DNA of 64,000 nucleotides from Zygnema cylindricum. Lineage: Eukaryota > Streptophyta > Zygnematophyceae > Zygnematales > Zygnemataceae. Shown here piece after piece: positions 1 through 11,869 of this stretch. Position numbers and translations under genes: made by a program. The notes under the pieces were generated by a model. It did not search any database. It was given only the letters and a program-made list of their open reading frames with translations, and was not told the DNA's origin. Position 1 is the first letter of the stretch; every line of letters begins with the position of its first letter. Location of the stretch: assembly GCA_037447655.1 (NCBI GenBank), contig JBBHKE010002210.1, positions 1 to 64,000 on the forward strand, read 5' to 3'.

Positions 1-623
1 AACCTCTACATATTGCTACCTACTACTAACCTTGGACCAATGGGAGGACTCTACACCAGAAGAAAAAGGTATAGTGGTCGATGTACTTCTTGTACGGCCA
101 TTGTACAATATGGCGTTCTTGTTGACGCTGTCAGCCTAGGAGCCATGGTTCCTCCTCACATATTCTTTGGTGGCCAATGATATGCCACAACGTGGCATTG
201 CGTGCATTGTCTTGATAGCCGCCCAATGTTTATTCTAAGCTGGCGGCTAGAATGAAGGCTGTCCGATTGTGTGAATTTGTAGGGTCAGATCCATGTCTGT
301 GCATTTCAACAATTCATATGTACAATGTCATTTGTTCGTTCCGTTAAATGATTTAATCGCCTTGGTACTAATTAAATAGATATCACGCCCTATGTATGTA
401 ATGATTATTCTATGACTTGGTAGATAAAGCAGATGTCTACTTTGACTGGCACAAACTTTGTAGGACTTGGCATCAAATCCGGTTTAGGGCACAAATATTT
501 TTGTCAGAGGACTATCTTTTAAATGTTTCCTCAGCTGCCTGAAGGCAACCATGGCTCCCTAAATATTAGAGACTACGACAAGCATATAGACTTTGAAAAG
601 CAACTAGGAAATACATTTTAACA
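1..623 (-). mobile_element. Partial LTR, 3' LTR of minus-strand copia remnant E1
   Basis: The right edge at 623 reads, on the minus strand, TGTTAAAATG after a purine-rich stretch, which is where an LTR begins. The left side runs off the window. It shares with the other LTRs here the GTAC-rich block (near 90-115), a CCATGGCT motif near 550 and the start-proximal TTTCCTAG. Pol of E1 ends immediately to its right, so this is the 3' LTR of that element. Confidence 0.7.
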
Positions 624-2573
624 CTTCGTTATTTCCTAGTCTTGTTTTTCTTTGTGCCCACATTTCCTTCTACAAAATATTAGTTTTGGGGATAGGACAG
701 GTTTTGTCATCATATCTGCTACCATTTCTCCATTTGGTCTGTATTCTAATTTTATAATTTTATTTTCAACCTTTTCTCTAACAAGGCTCAGTCTCACATC
801 CATATGTTTTGCCTTAAAATGATGTTTGGGATTGGCTGCAATGGCAATTACAACCTGATTATCACAAAACACACTCTGCATACCACTTTTCATAAATCTA
901 AGGTCTTGGAGCAAGGATTTCACTCACATTGATTCTTTCAGAGCAAAGCAAGAGGACATGTACTCACCCTCCATTGTGGACTGAGCAACAACCTTTTGTT
1001 GTTTGTTGCTCCAACAAAAAGCCCTTTACCCAACATACTTGGAGCATCCCCATTACTGGCATCACTCCAAGTGGAGATGTCAGTATTACCCCCCCCAAAA
1101 TGTAACCACAAATCTCTTGTTTTTATCAAGTACCGCATTACCCTCTTGGTTGCTTCCTTTTCTTTCTTCTTAAGATCATTCAAGCTTCCATTTAATATTC
1201 CTACTGCTGTCTCTATATCACGATGTGTACAATTCATAAAATATATAATGCTACTGATAACCCATCTGTACAGAATATTTTTCATGAACTCTCTTTCCTC
1301 CAATCCTAACTCATCATCCAAGACCACAAATCCCACTTGTGTACTCCCCTCACTTCACTTCTTCAAATCCATTGAAGTTGTACAACTATTTGCCTTATCC
1401 TTTGAAATTTCTCAAGCATGTTTCCGATTGCCTTCTTTTGAGCTAATCTAAATTTTTTCTTCTCTCTATCCCTCTCCGTCTAAATTCCCATAATATATAT
1501 TGCTTCTCCCAAATCTTTCATTTCAAATCTACTCTTTCGATCCCTTTTTAGTTCATTAATTTTCTTCATTAACTAACTTAAACAAAAAAATCATCAATAT
1601 AGATTGCAATGAAAATTATACCTTTCCCATCTTCAAAAAGTTAGATGGAATAATCCCAGCTGATTTTGATATATCCTAATTTGGTCTAAAACTCGTCCAG
1701 TTTCTTGGTCCACTTCCGAGGAGCTTGCTTCAGTACATAAAGAGACTTTATCAATCTGCACACCTTGCTCTTTTCTCTTTTCTCCACAAATTTCTCCAGT
1801 TGACGCATGAAGATCTATTTTTCCAATTATCCGTGCAAGAAAGTTGTTTTAATTTCCATTTAATGCACTTCCATGTCTTCCGTTGCCGTTAAACTAAGTA
1901 GAATTCGAATGGAGGGAAATCTAAGAACCGGAGCAAAGGTCTCCTCGTAATCGATCCCTTCCTTTTGTGTGAACCCTTTAGCCACTAGTCTTGCCTTCTA
2001 CTACTCAATAATGTAATCCGGGTTGAGTTTTAGCTTAAAAACCCACTTGCATGCAATCGGTTTTCTGTCCGGTGGATAGTCCACCAGCTCCCATGTTTTT
2101 GATTCCACCAGCTCCCATGTGTTAACTTCCATAATGGAAGCCATTTCATCATTAATAGCTGTTATCTACTCATTTCCAGACTATTAATTCCATTTGAATA
2201 AGTTTGGGGTTCACTCAAATGTGACAACTTAGTTACCATATTATTCACTTGTCTTTCTCGAAGTCTCTTGCTACTTCTCCTCCCTCTTTCAAAATCCAAT
2301 GCGGGAACGAAGGGTAATCTCGGATTTCTCCTAATGAATTCATCTTCTTCCCTATCCGTGGAGTCCATTTTTTATCTTTCTTCGTCCTCCTCCTTGGATT
2401 GAACCGGAAACTATGGCTCCAACCGAGAGACATTCCCAGTTAGATTTTTTCCTTCACCTGCAATGTCTGACTGAACCAAATTTCTATTAAGAGAATATGA
2501 ATCTAACTCACTTTCGGATTCAATTTTAATTCTGACCGGTTTTTGGAATTCTGTGAGCTTCATCCCTCACAGA
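624..2573 (-). pseudogene. Ty1/copia pol relic (integrase tail, RT, RNase H), element E1
   Basis: Read right to left, this is the downstream half of a copia polyprotein. The integrase C-terminal linker lies at about 2160-2560. Reverse transcriptase lies at about 1400-2150, with a YIDD-type catalytic motif near 1590 and a KQAPRKW-like block near 1700. RNase H lies at 636-1336, with TWSDAS and the late CDNQVVIAIAANPKHHFKAKHMDVRL block, ending in DMMTKP, typical of plant copia. Gag, protease and most of integrase are absent: the LTR at 2574 is joined directly to the integrase tail, so about half the element was lost by an internal deletion. Stops and frameshifts break every domain, so it is not functional. 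Family assignment is firm; exact edges are approximate. Confidence 0.85.
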
Positions 2574-3657
2574 AATCGTAGATTCAAAGAAGCTTATCTA
2601 GATAGTGCCGACTCCAAGTTGATATAAACCCAAATGACTGACACCCAGATTGTGAGAACCCCAATACAGTTTCACCCTTGTGAAAGAAGACTTTTTGTGT
2701 GCTCAATTCCCCCATAGAATGCAAAGTTAGAATATGAGTATTTGGACACATTCCCCCACTATGACTTTCCCTTATAAATACCGCCACCGTGATAAGCAAA
2801 AACTATGACCAACTACAACCTTGGGTAGCGTGGACTCCTGTGAGTCCGCAACAAAAACAATATCTTAATTTGCTCCCTTAAGCAATTAGTTATGGCTGGT
2901 CAAAGTTGACCTTTTGTATAAAAGCTCTCTCAAGGATAGGCGTCTACCTACTATTTTTTTAAGTCCCAAACCCCTCTATAAACCCTCGACTACTAAGGTA
3001 CGGCACAAATCATAGGACTGTGCCGTACATAAAGTCTAGGTGCTTGAGTACTTTCTGTACGACACTTTTACGACATGGACATAACGGTCACATTTGTCAC
3101 AACCGTAGTTTTTTTCGTGCGCTCCGGAGATTGCACAAACCCGTAAGATGTTGCCACGTGTCATCCGGAGTGGCGGTGACAGAAAAACGCCAAACACCCT
3201 CTCTGCAATATCGGCTCCCACCATGGCCGTCTAATCAAGACCGGCTTTTAATTCTAGACATCGAAATAAATATATCGCACATTTGTTTCGTGCGGTACCG
3301 TAATTCGTACTAAATCTAATTGGATCTATGTGCTGAGAATCATATTTGTTACATTAAATGAATTAGTCTACGTGTTAACATTTAAATATTTATCAAACCC
3401 TGTATATCTAAACACATGTCCTAGTCTACAAGACAAAGCTAACTGCACAGGCAGATTCACAAACGGTAAGTACTAAGATCAAATCCTGGGTTCGTCAATC
3501 TCTTTTTTGGTAAATCTACCAAAGTTCTCCCTATCTCTCCAGAGGGCCTAGTCAGCCATGGCTTTAGCTCCCTATCCAGCCTTCAGTGACTACAATAAGT
3601 ATGGGGGCTTGGAGAAGGAGTTAGAGGAAGAATGCCTTTGCACTTTTCTATCCTACG
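2574..3657 (-). mobile_element. LTR, 5' LTR of E1 (start truncated)
   Basis: It runs in minus orientation and is homologous along its length to the F and Y LTRs (for example 53040-54100). It contains the inverted W-box pair near 2898-2915, the GTAC-rich block at 2995-3080, the GCCACGTGTCATCCGG motif near 3154, a tRNA-like B-box near 3470 (AGATCAAATCCTGG) followed by a T-run, and the CCATGGCT hairpin at about 3551-3630. The last ~50 bases of the LTR start are missing, and it abuts a plus-strand LTR fragment. Confidence 0.75.
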
Positions 3658-4335
3658 ACATGCATAGATACAATTTTTATAATATACAGAGTACGGTACG
3701 GTTTCGAAACGGATATCGCGCATTTTGTTTTGACATGAAACAAATATCGCGCAATTATTTATAATGGCTGAGATTGCATTTCGAGTCAAATCCAACGGTG
3801 CACATCATCGCCAAAATCCCGAAATGGTCACTGGGGGATGAGGCATTTAGTGATGTGGCATGACCTGGCGCCACGTGGAGAAATAACAGTCGGTCGTGGG
3901 AATTCCGAGGAACGTACGGACGAGTGGAAAATAGACACGCATTCGCTCAATGGCCTTGTTGTACAAAGGTCTTACAAAAAGTACATTGGCAGTAACACTT
4001 TTATGTACAATATAGTATTTTGATTGGTTCGTACAGTTAGTAGATAGGGGCTGTGAGAGGGAGCTAGGACTTAGAAAAATCTGGTAGATGGTCTTCTCTC
4101 TCTTAGAGAGGTTGTATAAGTTGGCATTTTTGCCGGCTTATAACTTATCGCCTGATTGGGCGTTTTTATAGATTCTTTTTCCTACGGACTCAGGGGAGGC
4201 CACGCTACACAAGGGTGCATTCAAATTGTCTATTTGTTTGCTTCGGTAGCAGTGGTTGCCATTGAAAGCGGGGTAGTCAATAACTATCTAGAGATTTCTT
4301 TTACTTTGTAGTCCAATGGAGGACACAGAGTTTCA
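3658..4335 (+). mobile_element. LTR fragment, second subfamily (ends ATGGAGGACACAGAGTTTCA)
   Basis: It is homologous to the LTR at 31828-32864 from its tRNA-like downstream part onward. It ends with the gag start codon and codons M-E-D-T-E-F and the canonical CA at 4335. The primer-binding site and gag that should follow are missing; another LTR follows directly. The start is truncated. Confidence 0.7.
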
Positions 4336-5320
4336 ATGTGCCTCTAACTCCTCTTTTGAACTCCCACACTTGTTGAAATCACTAAAAGTTGGAGAGGAAG
4401 CTAGAACCATGGCTACCTAGGGTCTAAAAAGGTTTATGCGAAATAGATTAAGTAGTTTCTTTACTAAAAGGGGAGATGTCAAATCTTGTAATTGATCCTA
4501 GTACGTGCCATCCCATAAAGCCACCGTTAGCCAATGGCCATATCCATAACGTCTAGGACTAGAGATACATGATATAGGGTTTGTAATTTTTTTTAAATTT
4601 GTCCACGTAGCATAATTCATTTAACGGCAACTATTTACGGAATATATAGATTAAGTAATGTAAAAGTGCGGTTTACGGTTTGGATAGATAACGAGTACCA
4701 CTCATTTGTTTCTTAAAACGAAACAAATATCGCGCAAGTATTTATGATGGCTACGATTGAAATCTGCATTCAATCGGACAGCCGAGAAGAATGCCGAGAT
4801 CACGAAAGAGAATCTCGGTGGTTTGTGGTCATTTTCACATCAGATGACACGTGGCAAAACAACATTGGATTGCAGCGTCTCCGGAGATTACGGGACTGAA
4901 TCCGAATATGACATGTGTCAACATTTAGGCCATGTCGTACAATATTCGTAGAGAAAGTACACCGGCAGCTGTACTTTTGTGTACGACAGTGTAATATAAT
5001 TGGTGCCGTACACCAACCGATAGAGTTTTAAAGAGAGATAGGACTTAGAAAAATTTGGTAGATACGACCCTCTCTCCCAGAGAGCTTGTGTACAAATGGT
5101 CAACTTTGACATTCCATAACTTACTGCTCAGGGGAGAAAATTCAGAGATTCTTTTTCAATCGACTCAGGGGAGTCTTGGCTTAACACGGATGAAGGCGGT
5201 TAGAGTTTTTGTTTGTCAAGGTGGAAGTTATTCTTTTCGAAACACAAAGGGGTCAGGGTTATCTTAGAGGCTTCGTGTTAGCTGCCTTCTGTGAGGACCT
5301 ATGGAGGTCTTAGAGTTGCA
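4336..5320 (+). mobile_element. 5' LTR of element A (first ~75 bases missing)
   Basis: It aligns with the 3' LTR at 9669-10736 but begins inside the hairpin, so the first ~75 bases (TGTAGAAATT onward) are lost. It carries the hairpin (4338-4418), an antisense tRNA-like unit (about 4470-4560), GACACGTGGC at 4846-4855, a GTAC cluster at 4930-5015 and a W-box pair near 5096. It ends TTGCA at 5320, after the gag ATG at 5301. Confidence 0.85.
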
Positions 5321-6117
5321 GGTTATGGGCCCACCATCTAGAATGCCCATATTCAATGGAGTTTGTTTCATATTATGGGAAAATATGTTGACAGGAGCTC
5401 GATGTGAGAAAGAGTTTTGGGAAATAGTGAGTGGACGAGTGAGGCATCCATCAAGTCTTAGGATACCTCCAAGGTTTACAGGAGGCATATTCACTAAAAA
5501 TGTAGATCCATCTTCAACGGAGGAGACAAAGGAAGGGGAGGTGGTGGAAAAAGGAAAAGAGAAGTAGACGACCACACAAATAGCAACCGGTTCGGCATTC
5601 ATGTCACCTATTCCGAGAAACAAGGAGAATGATATCGATACCTCGAACTACAACAATATGGCGGCTAAGCACTTCATCCTCCGCAATCTTAGTCAAGGGC
5701 TTACATCTCCCCATTTGCAGGTACAAAGGGCATCCGATCTTTGGGTGGCTCTCATAGAGATGTACTGAAGTGGTAAGATTCAGCAACAACAGTTGGCTGA
5801 TCATAAAATTAAAGAGTATGTACACAAAGAGGGGAAGATGTTGGACTTTTGCAATCAGCTTGCTACACTTTTCATGGAACTACAAAGTGCTCGAAGAGTA
5901 TTTAGTGAAAAGGAAAAGGTTAGCTCTTTACTGATAAACTTACCCAATGAGTTTGAGAACATAATCAACCATGTGCAGAACTTCACGGACTCAAGATGGA
6001 TTTGGAATTCATTGGTAGGGATGATTCTCATTCGGGAGAATACGATTGAGATCCAAAGGGGAGGAAAGAGTGGGCAAGCCTTGACAGTTGGGACGGATTG
6101 GAGGAAGATTGCTTCCT
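5301..6117 (+). pseudogene. gag of element A (broken)
   Basis: The ATG at 5301 lies in the LTR. The product starts MEVLELQVMGPPSRMPIFNG, matching intact gag at 53026. Three in-frame stops break it: after EKGKEK (about 5565), after IEMY (about 5765) and after WRKIAS (6116). Between them the sequence keeps the gag helical core of the UBN2 type: KHFILRNL, LWVALIEMY, LADHKIKEYVHKEGKMLDFCNQLATLFMEL and LINLPNEFENIINHV. The role in an active copy is to form the virus-like particle that packages element RNA. An alternative start downstream is unlikely, because every relative here uses the same LTR ATG. Confidence 0.85.
5321..5335 (+). promoter_or_regulatory. Primer-binding site of A, half-tRNA (initiator Met) type, inside gag
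   Basis: GGTTATGGGCCCACC directly follows the LTR terminal CA. From knowledge of plant initiator tRNA-Met, this complements its anticodon stem-loop (around nucleotides 25-39), not the 3' CCA end. That is the cleaved-half-tRNA priming known for Drosophila copia. The same bases encode V-M-G-P-P of gag. Confidence 0.8.
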
Positions 6118-8064
6118 AGAAATAGGTCGGATATTATCAACGGAAGGGGCATAAAAATCAGTTTGAGGAGTTCGGATCAAGGACTCTCAAGGGTTTGTGC
6201 CATTTTTGTAAGAATCAAGGGCACTATATGGCTGAATGCACTAAGTTAACCAAGCTGTTGTTAAATGTGGGGCAGACTGCTGACCTTAGAGAGGAAAGAA
6301 AAAGGCCCTTGTGACACAGGTACATGAGGCGGAATCCGAGGAAGAGAACGATGAACTCCTATTGGATTAGGAGTTCGAAGTGAAAAACGAGGTCAAAATT
6401 CCACTAAAGCAGAAATGTGCTTTCGGTGGATTGAAATGTGAAGCAGGTTGGATTCTAGATTCAGGTGCATCCATGCACATGTGTAAGGATAAACAATTGT
6501 TCACTAAGATAAGAAAGATTTTTACCATAGAGATAGAGTACGGTGATGGGAGGATAGTCACTACTACTCTTGTAGGATCGGTAGATCTGAAAGTGTTGGT
6601 AGAAGGAAAGACATCCATAGTTACATTTCCAAAGTATTGTTTATTCCGGAGCTGAACAAAAACCTCATCTCTACGTCTGCATTATATGATATGGGTTTTG
6701 ATATAATCACTAGGAAAGGATTCTTTACCGCTAGTTTTGAGGAGGAAGTTTATTTGGGTGCTGAAAAGGTAGCCAAGGGATGTTTAGGCTGATTTTAAGC
6801 AATGAAAAGAAGAAACTATATTATTTTGATTTTCATGATATAATGTTGTGGCATAAGAGGCTTGGACATGTGAATCTAGATAAGTTAATAGAGATGAAAT
6901 AGATGGGAGAATTTGATGGAATTCAGTTTGGTGAGAGTGAGAATTTGAGTGATTGTAGTGGATGTGCTCAAGGTAAAGCACATAGGTTACCCTTCCCAAA
7001 AACTGCCAACTATAAGGGAGAAAAGATTCTAGATTTAGTATACACAAATATTTGGGGGCGAGCCAGGGTTCCATCACCCGGGGCAAAGAGATTTATGATA
7101 ACTATCACCGATGATTGGTATCGATATTCTATGGTGTTTTTTTTTGAAAAGTAAGTCAGAAGGCTCAGGAATGTTTTAAACAATATAAAGTATGCAGTGA
7201 AAAATCCATGAAACCTCAATCAAGAGAGTGAGGAGTGATTATCGTGGAGAGTATACCTCTAACCAGTTAGAGAAATTTTTGAGAGAAGATGGAGTGCAAC
7301 ACCAAAAGACAGCTCCTGAAAATCCTGAGCAAAATGGTGTTGCTAAAAGATTAAATAGAACACTGAGTGATAGTGATAGGAGTATGCTGTCAGATAAGAA
7401 AATAGGAAAGAAGTTTTTGGCAAAAGCAATAAACTATACAAATAATCTCAAGAATAGAGTTTTTACTTCAGCTATAAAAGGGCAAACACCTTATGAGAGA
7501 TAGACCGGCCGGAAACCAGACATATCTCACTTAAAGGTTTTCGCTATTCACGTATTCAGTCTAGATACAGATCGGTCTAATTGGAAGCTACATCCTAAAG
7601 GAAAAGAGGGATACTTATTAGGATACGAGGATGTTAAAGGATATAGATTTTATGATATAAAAAGGGAAGATATAATCTTAGTAAAGCATTTAGTAGTTAT
7701 GGATGAAGGAAAGTCTGTGGATTCCTTCAAGTATACAAAGTCAGTAAAAATCAGATTTGAGTCAAAAAATTCCGATGACTTTGAGCTTCCACACTATCCA
7801 AGTTTTAGAGAAGATGATATTTTTGCAGGTACAAATCATACCGAAAAGAACTCGGCTGCGGAAACTCCAGTGACAACTCTACCCGAAGCGGAAGACGTGG
7901 TTGAAATTGATTCGGAATCAAATGACAAGGGAGAAGCCGAGATTGTTCGAAAGAACCCACGAGAACCATCTATTCTGACCACCGATTTTGAGGGGGGAAG
8001 GAGAAGTCGCAAAAGATTGCAAGAAAAACATGTTAATAACAAGGTAATAAAACTATCTCATTAA
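6118..8064 (+). pseudogene. Zinc knuckle, protease and integrase of element A (broken)
   Basis: The zinc knuckle CHFCKNQGHYMAEC (6198-6239) keeps the CX2CX4HX4C spacing. The aspartic protease site reads WILDSGASMHMC (about 6450-6485). The integrase HHCC region, HKRLGHVN to CSGCAQGKAHRLPF, lies at about 6850-6995. The DDE catalytic core is damaged: the first Asp is Asn (codon 7047-7049, in YTNIWG), the second Asp is kept (7237-7239) and the Glu is Lys (7345-7347, in VAKRLNRT). The C-terminal IN-to-RT linker at 7699-8064 is open and rich in acidic residues. Several stops and a frameshift near 7150 complete the inactivation. Confidence 0.88.
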
Positions 8065-8913
8065 GATGAACCTCAAACTTATGGAGACGCGATGACTTGT
8101 CCTGAAAAGAACTGGTGGAAGACAACCATCAATGAGGAGATGGCCTCAATTATGGCAGCCGATACTTGTGAGCTGGTGGATTGTCCACCTAAACAAAAAC
8201 CAATCAGTTTTAAGTGGGTCTTCAAATTAAAACTGAACCCAATAAACACGATTGAGCGTTACAGAGCCAGAATAGTGGCAAAAGGATATACACACAATCA
8301 AGGAATCGACTACGAGGAAACCTTTGCCCTTGTCGTCAAATTTCCCTCTGTCCGCATACTTCACAGTCTTGCAACAGCAGAAGACATGGAGGTGCACCAT
8401 ATGGACATTAAGACAACCTTTTTGCAAGGAGAATTAGAAGAGGAGATCTTCATGCGACAACCCAAAGGATTTGTGGAGGAAGGAGAGGAGAGTAAGGTAT
8501 GTCGACTGATTAAATCTCTTTATGGTTTAAAACAAGCGCCTCGACAGTGGAATAAGAAGCTTGATGAGTTTCTCATCGGTCTGGGATATATCCGGATCAG
8601 CTCAGATCACTCAAACTATGTTTTTGAAGATGAGGAAGGTGTTATATTTATTGCAATTTATGTTGATGATTTGCTTGTTTTAAGTAAATCAAGAGAAAAA
8701 ATTAATAAGCTGAAAAGCGATCTTAAGGGGAGATTTGAAATGAAGGATATGGGGGAGGCAAGATATATTATGGGAATTCAAGTAGAAAGAGACCGAGAAA
8801 GAAAGATTATAAGATTGACTCAAAAAGAAACAATAGGGAACATGTTGGAAAAAATTCAGATGGATAAAGCTAATAGTTGCACAACCTCAATGGAGTTAAA
8901 AAAGGGATGTTAG
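8065..8913 (+). pseudogene. Reverse transcriptase of element A (open, isolated from gag-pol)
   Basis: An 273-residue open stretch from 8092 covers the RVT_2 reverse transcriptase: [62 protein letters not shown], and the catalytic YVDD at 8659-8670. It ends at a stop at 8911 in the spacer before RNase H. The N-terminal part is cut off from integrase by the stop at 8062. RT copies element RNA into DNA in the particle; here it has no intact polyprotein to be released from. Confidence 0.88.
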
Positions 8914-9656
8914 GGGAGTGAGGATGAAGGAGTCATAGTCTTAGACGAGGAATTAAGTCCTGAAGAATAGAAGTTCATGCAGACAATTCCTTACAGGCAA
9001 GTAGTGGGAAGCCTAATCTATTTTATGAATTCTACTCGCCCAGATTTAGCTGCTGCTGTAGGAGTGTTGAGTAGAAGTCTAAATGCTCCCACTAAGAAGG
9101 ATTCGGAGGCAACAAAGAGAGTCCTTAGATATTTGATAGGAACTATGGATTAATAATTGCATCTGGGAGGGGAGAATACAGATATCACTACTTGGAGTGA
9201 TGCCTGTTATCGTGATGCCGCGATGAGGAGATGTACTTCTGGATATGTATTTTATGTGGGTGATGGGGCTTGTTGTTGGAGTAGCAAACAACAAATGGTT
9301 ATTGCTCAGTCCACCATGGAGGCTGAGTATATGGCCTCTTGCTCTCCTGTAAAAGAATTGATGTGGGTCAAGTCTTTGCTTGGTGAGCTTGTTCACCTAA
9401 AAAGTGGTGTGCACAATTTTTTATGTGATAATCAAGCAGCAATCGCTATTTCTGCCAATCCTAAAAATCATTTTAATGCTAAACACATGGACATTAGAAT
9501 GAAATTTGTTAGAGAGAAAGTAGAAAACAAAATAATCAGGTTAGATTACTGACCAGATAACGAGATGGTGGGAGATATGATGACCAAACCAGTGCCTTCC
9601 CCTACGTTTTTTTTTCTGCAGGAAGAAGTGTGGTTTGAAATTAAAGAGTGACTTGA
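8914..9656 (+). pseudogene. RNase H domain of element A (broken)
   Basis: The connection domain (VVGSLIYFMNSTRPDLAAAVGVLS, about 9000-9075) is followed by two adjacent stops near 9150. RNase H proper (9157-9552) then reads TTWSDA, SGYVFYVGDGACCWSSKQQ, STMEAEYMA and CDNQAAIAISANPKNHFNAKHMDIR, so the D-E-D acidic residues are kept. A stop after RLDY precedes the conserved tail DMMTKPVPSP. Confidence 0.85.
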
Positions 9657-9668
9657 AAATAAAGGGAG
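9656..9668 (+). promoter_or_regulatory. Polypurine tract of A
   Basis: AAAATAAAGGGAG sits immediately 5' of the LTR start TGTAGAAATT, the expected position for the plus-strand DNA primer. Confidence 0.75.
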
Positions 9669-10736
9669 TGTAGAAATTGATTGTTCATTAAGTATTTTGT
9701 AGGTCTAAAATATAATGTAGAAAAGAAGCCGAGGCAATCTGCCTCTAACTCCTCTCTTCAACTCCCACACTTGTTGCAGTCACTGAAAGTTGGAGAAGAA
9801 GCTAAAGCCATGGCTACCTAGGCTATCCACAGGTTTTACCGGAAATAGATTAGTTGATTTACAAATAGGTAATTTCTTTACTAAAAGGAGAGATGTCAAA
9901 TCTAGGAGTTGATCGTGGTACCTACCGTCCAATAAAGCCGACTGCAGACGGTAGCCAAATCTATAACGTTTAGGACTAGAGATACATGATATAGGGTTTG
10001 TAATTTTTTTTAAATTTGTCCACGTAGCATAATTCATTTAACGGCAACTATTTACGGAATACATAGTTTAAGTTATGTAAAAGTATTGATTACGGTTTGG
10101 ATAGATAACGAGTACCACGCATTTGTTTCTTTACACAAAACAAATATCGCGCAAGTATTTATGACGGCTACGATTGAAATCTGAGTTCAATCTGACGGCC
10201 GAGAAGAATGCCGAGATCACAGAAGAGAATCACGACGATTTGTGGTCATTGCCACATCGGATGACACGTTGCAAAACTACATTGGATCTCGGCATCTCTC
10301 AGGATTACGGGACCGAATCCAGATATGACATGTGTTGACATTTAGGCCATGTCGTACAATATTCGTATAGAAAGTACACCAGCAGCTGTACATTTGTGTA
10401 CGGCAGTGTAATATGATTGGTATCGTACACCACAAGATAGAATTTTAGAGAGAGATAGGACTTAGAAAAAATTGGTAGATAGGACCTTCTCCCAGACAGT
10501 TTGTGTACAAAAGGTCAACTTTGACCCTCCATAACTTACTACTCAAGAGAGCAAATTCAGAGATTATTTTTGCTATCGGCTGAGGGGAGTCTTACCTTTA
10601 CAGGGGTGAAGGTAGTCCGAGTTTTTAATTGCCAAGGTGGAAGTGATTCTTACCGAAAAACAAAGGGGCCAGGGTTATCCTAGAAACTTCTTGTTAGCTG
10701 CCTACTCTGAGGACCTATGGAGGTCTCAGAGTTGCA
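9669..10736 (+). mobile_element. 3' LTR of element A (complete, 1068 bp)
   Basis: It begins TGTAGAAATT after the polypurine tract and ends GAGTTGCA. It is the best reference for the LTR design on the plus strand: hairpin at 9740-9815, antisense tRNA-like unit at about 9895-9970, GTAC cluster at 10350-10435 and W-box pair at 10513-10526. The gag ATG at 10717 is followed by only 20 bases of LTR, so it reads out into the flanking DNA. Confidence 0.88.
10513..10526 (+). promoter_or_regulatory. Inverted W-box pair in LTR (GGTCAACTTTGACC)
   Basis: Two TTGACC/GGTCAA half-sites face each other around a CT centre. TTGAC(C/T) is the known core bound by plant WRKY factors. The block recurs, little changed, near 2898-2915 and 54893 on the minus strand and near 5096, 55794, 61198 and 62404 on the plus strand. 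Function is inferred only. Confidence 0.4.
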
Positions 10737-11869
10737 GAAGCAAGGCGAGAGCTTGGGGAGACAGCCAGGTTCGAGGCAAGGTTGGCGGAGACCAGTGGAG
10801 GAGAAAGGTCAAAAAATTCACAAGACCCAGAATAAAACCCCATATAGGAGGAGGATAAGGAGGATGAGAAGGATCATGAGATTTCGGACTCTGAGGAGCC
10901 GAAGTGGGAACCGACACCTTTGCATATTGAGGAGCGTGCGTGTGATCTGGTGGTGATGAGGGACCCCAATAAGGGAAGCACCGCAAATGTACAATCTTCA
11001 AAAAGTGCAGAAAAGAAGGCGGAAGCGCAGTACTCTAGCGGAGATGATATATTTCTCTTTCGAGGGGATCAAGGGGACAAGGACGAGGAGAGTGAAAAGG
11101 AGAGGAAATTCCCGATTACCTCTTTCCACTCCCTACAGACACCTGACATCCAAACCTCACCTTCTCTTTCGCTAAGCGTTTTTATTGGGATCCTTCGATG
11201 TGCCGTCACACCTGGCGTGGAAATTCATGAGAACTAAGGACCTTCGGAATAACCATAATGGTTATGTGCAATTAAACCCTCGTGCCCTACCGTTTGTGGA
11301 AGTAGTTGAAGACAACTATCGGTACACGGTGGATGTTCCCAGGTTGCTCCGCCATTATCACCCGTGGGATGTCCGCCTTCATGTCATCATCTCTCGAGGG
11401 GAGGTCACACCCGAGGTACGGGCACACAAGCTGGCCCAAAAGAACGCTCTGCAGCGTGCCTGAGCTACCAAGAAACATGTTCTTTCAAATTTAGGAAGGT
11501 ACCTCAGTGGGAGCCGACTGACGAAGTGGCGGAAAGTGCACACCAGGTTGAGGAACCCGAGTCCCCTCAAGTTCTGGTAACCGAAGAATCTGTACCGCTG
11601 GCCGTTCCGGCGCCACTCACAACACCAGCAACAGTACTAGAGGAAGGGGAGGACCGAGTGCAGGAGCGAATCACTCGGAGAGGATTGGCGGCGGCAGATC
11701 ATCATATCGCGTTGCTGGAGACTTGATGTGAGCAGCTCCAAAATCAACTTGACTTTCTGAGACAGGAATTCGAGGAGTACTGTGTGGAGACATACGTCAT
11801 ACTCCGTTAACTTCAATTTCCTTGAGTGAGTTAGGTTCAGCGGGACGCTGAATCCTTAGTGGGAGGGAG
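10737..11869 (+). pseudogene. Unrecognised ORF relic, 3' part of LTR element R
   Basis: Not recognised. The reading frame shifts at least twice. An acidic stretch (EEPKWEPTPLHIEE, then SSGDDIFLFRGDQGDKDEESEKE, about 10890-11110) is followed by a compact, hydrophobic-rich module at 11185-11463 (DVPSHLAWKFMRTKDL, VDVPRLLRHYHPWDVRLHVIISRGEV). A Pro/Glu-rich tail follows (11500-11726), then a probable coiled coil (CEQLQNQLDFLRQEFEEY, about 11730-11790). A purine-rich GGGAGGGAG and an LTR start follow at 11870, so it is probably the last coding part of a non-copia LTR element, possibly Ty3-like or non-autonomous. Its upstream part is cut by the LTR of element A. Confidence 0.5.

Larger units (their letters stand above)
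4336..10736 (+). mobile_element. Element A: full-length, inactive Ty1/copia retrotransposon
   Basis: The order is 5' LTR, primer-binding site, gag, protease, integrase, RT, RNase H, polypurine tract, 3' LTR. This is the Ty1/copia order, with integrase before RT. Both LTRs are recognisable copies of one another. Target-site duplication cannot be checked because the 5' LTR is truncated against another LTR. Many stops and frameshifts, plus two mutated integrase catalytic residues, show that it is dead. The RT open frame and its YVDD motif survive. Confidence 0.9.

Noticed and set aside
11185-11463. Host gene encoding a DVPRLLRHYHPWDVRL protein
   Set aside because: It sits directly before a purine tract and an LTR start, with frameshifts on both sides, so it belongs to a retroelement tail.
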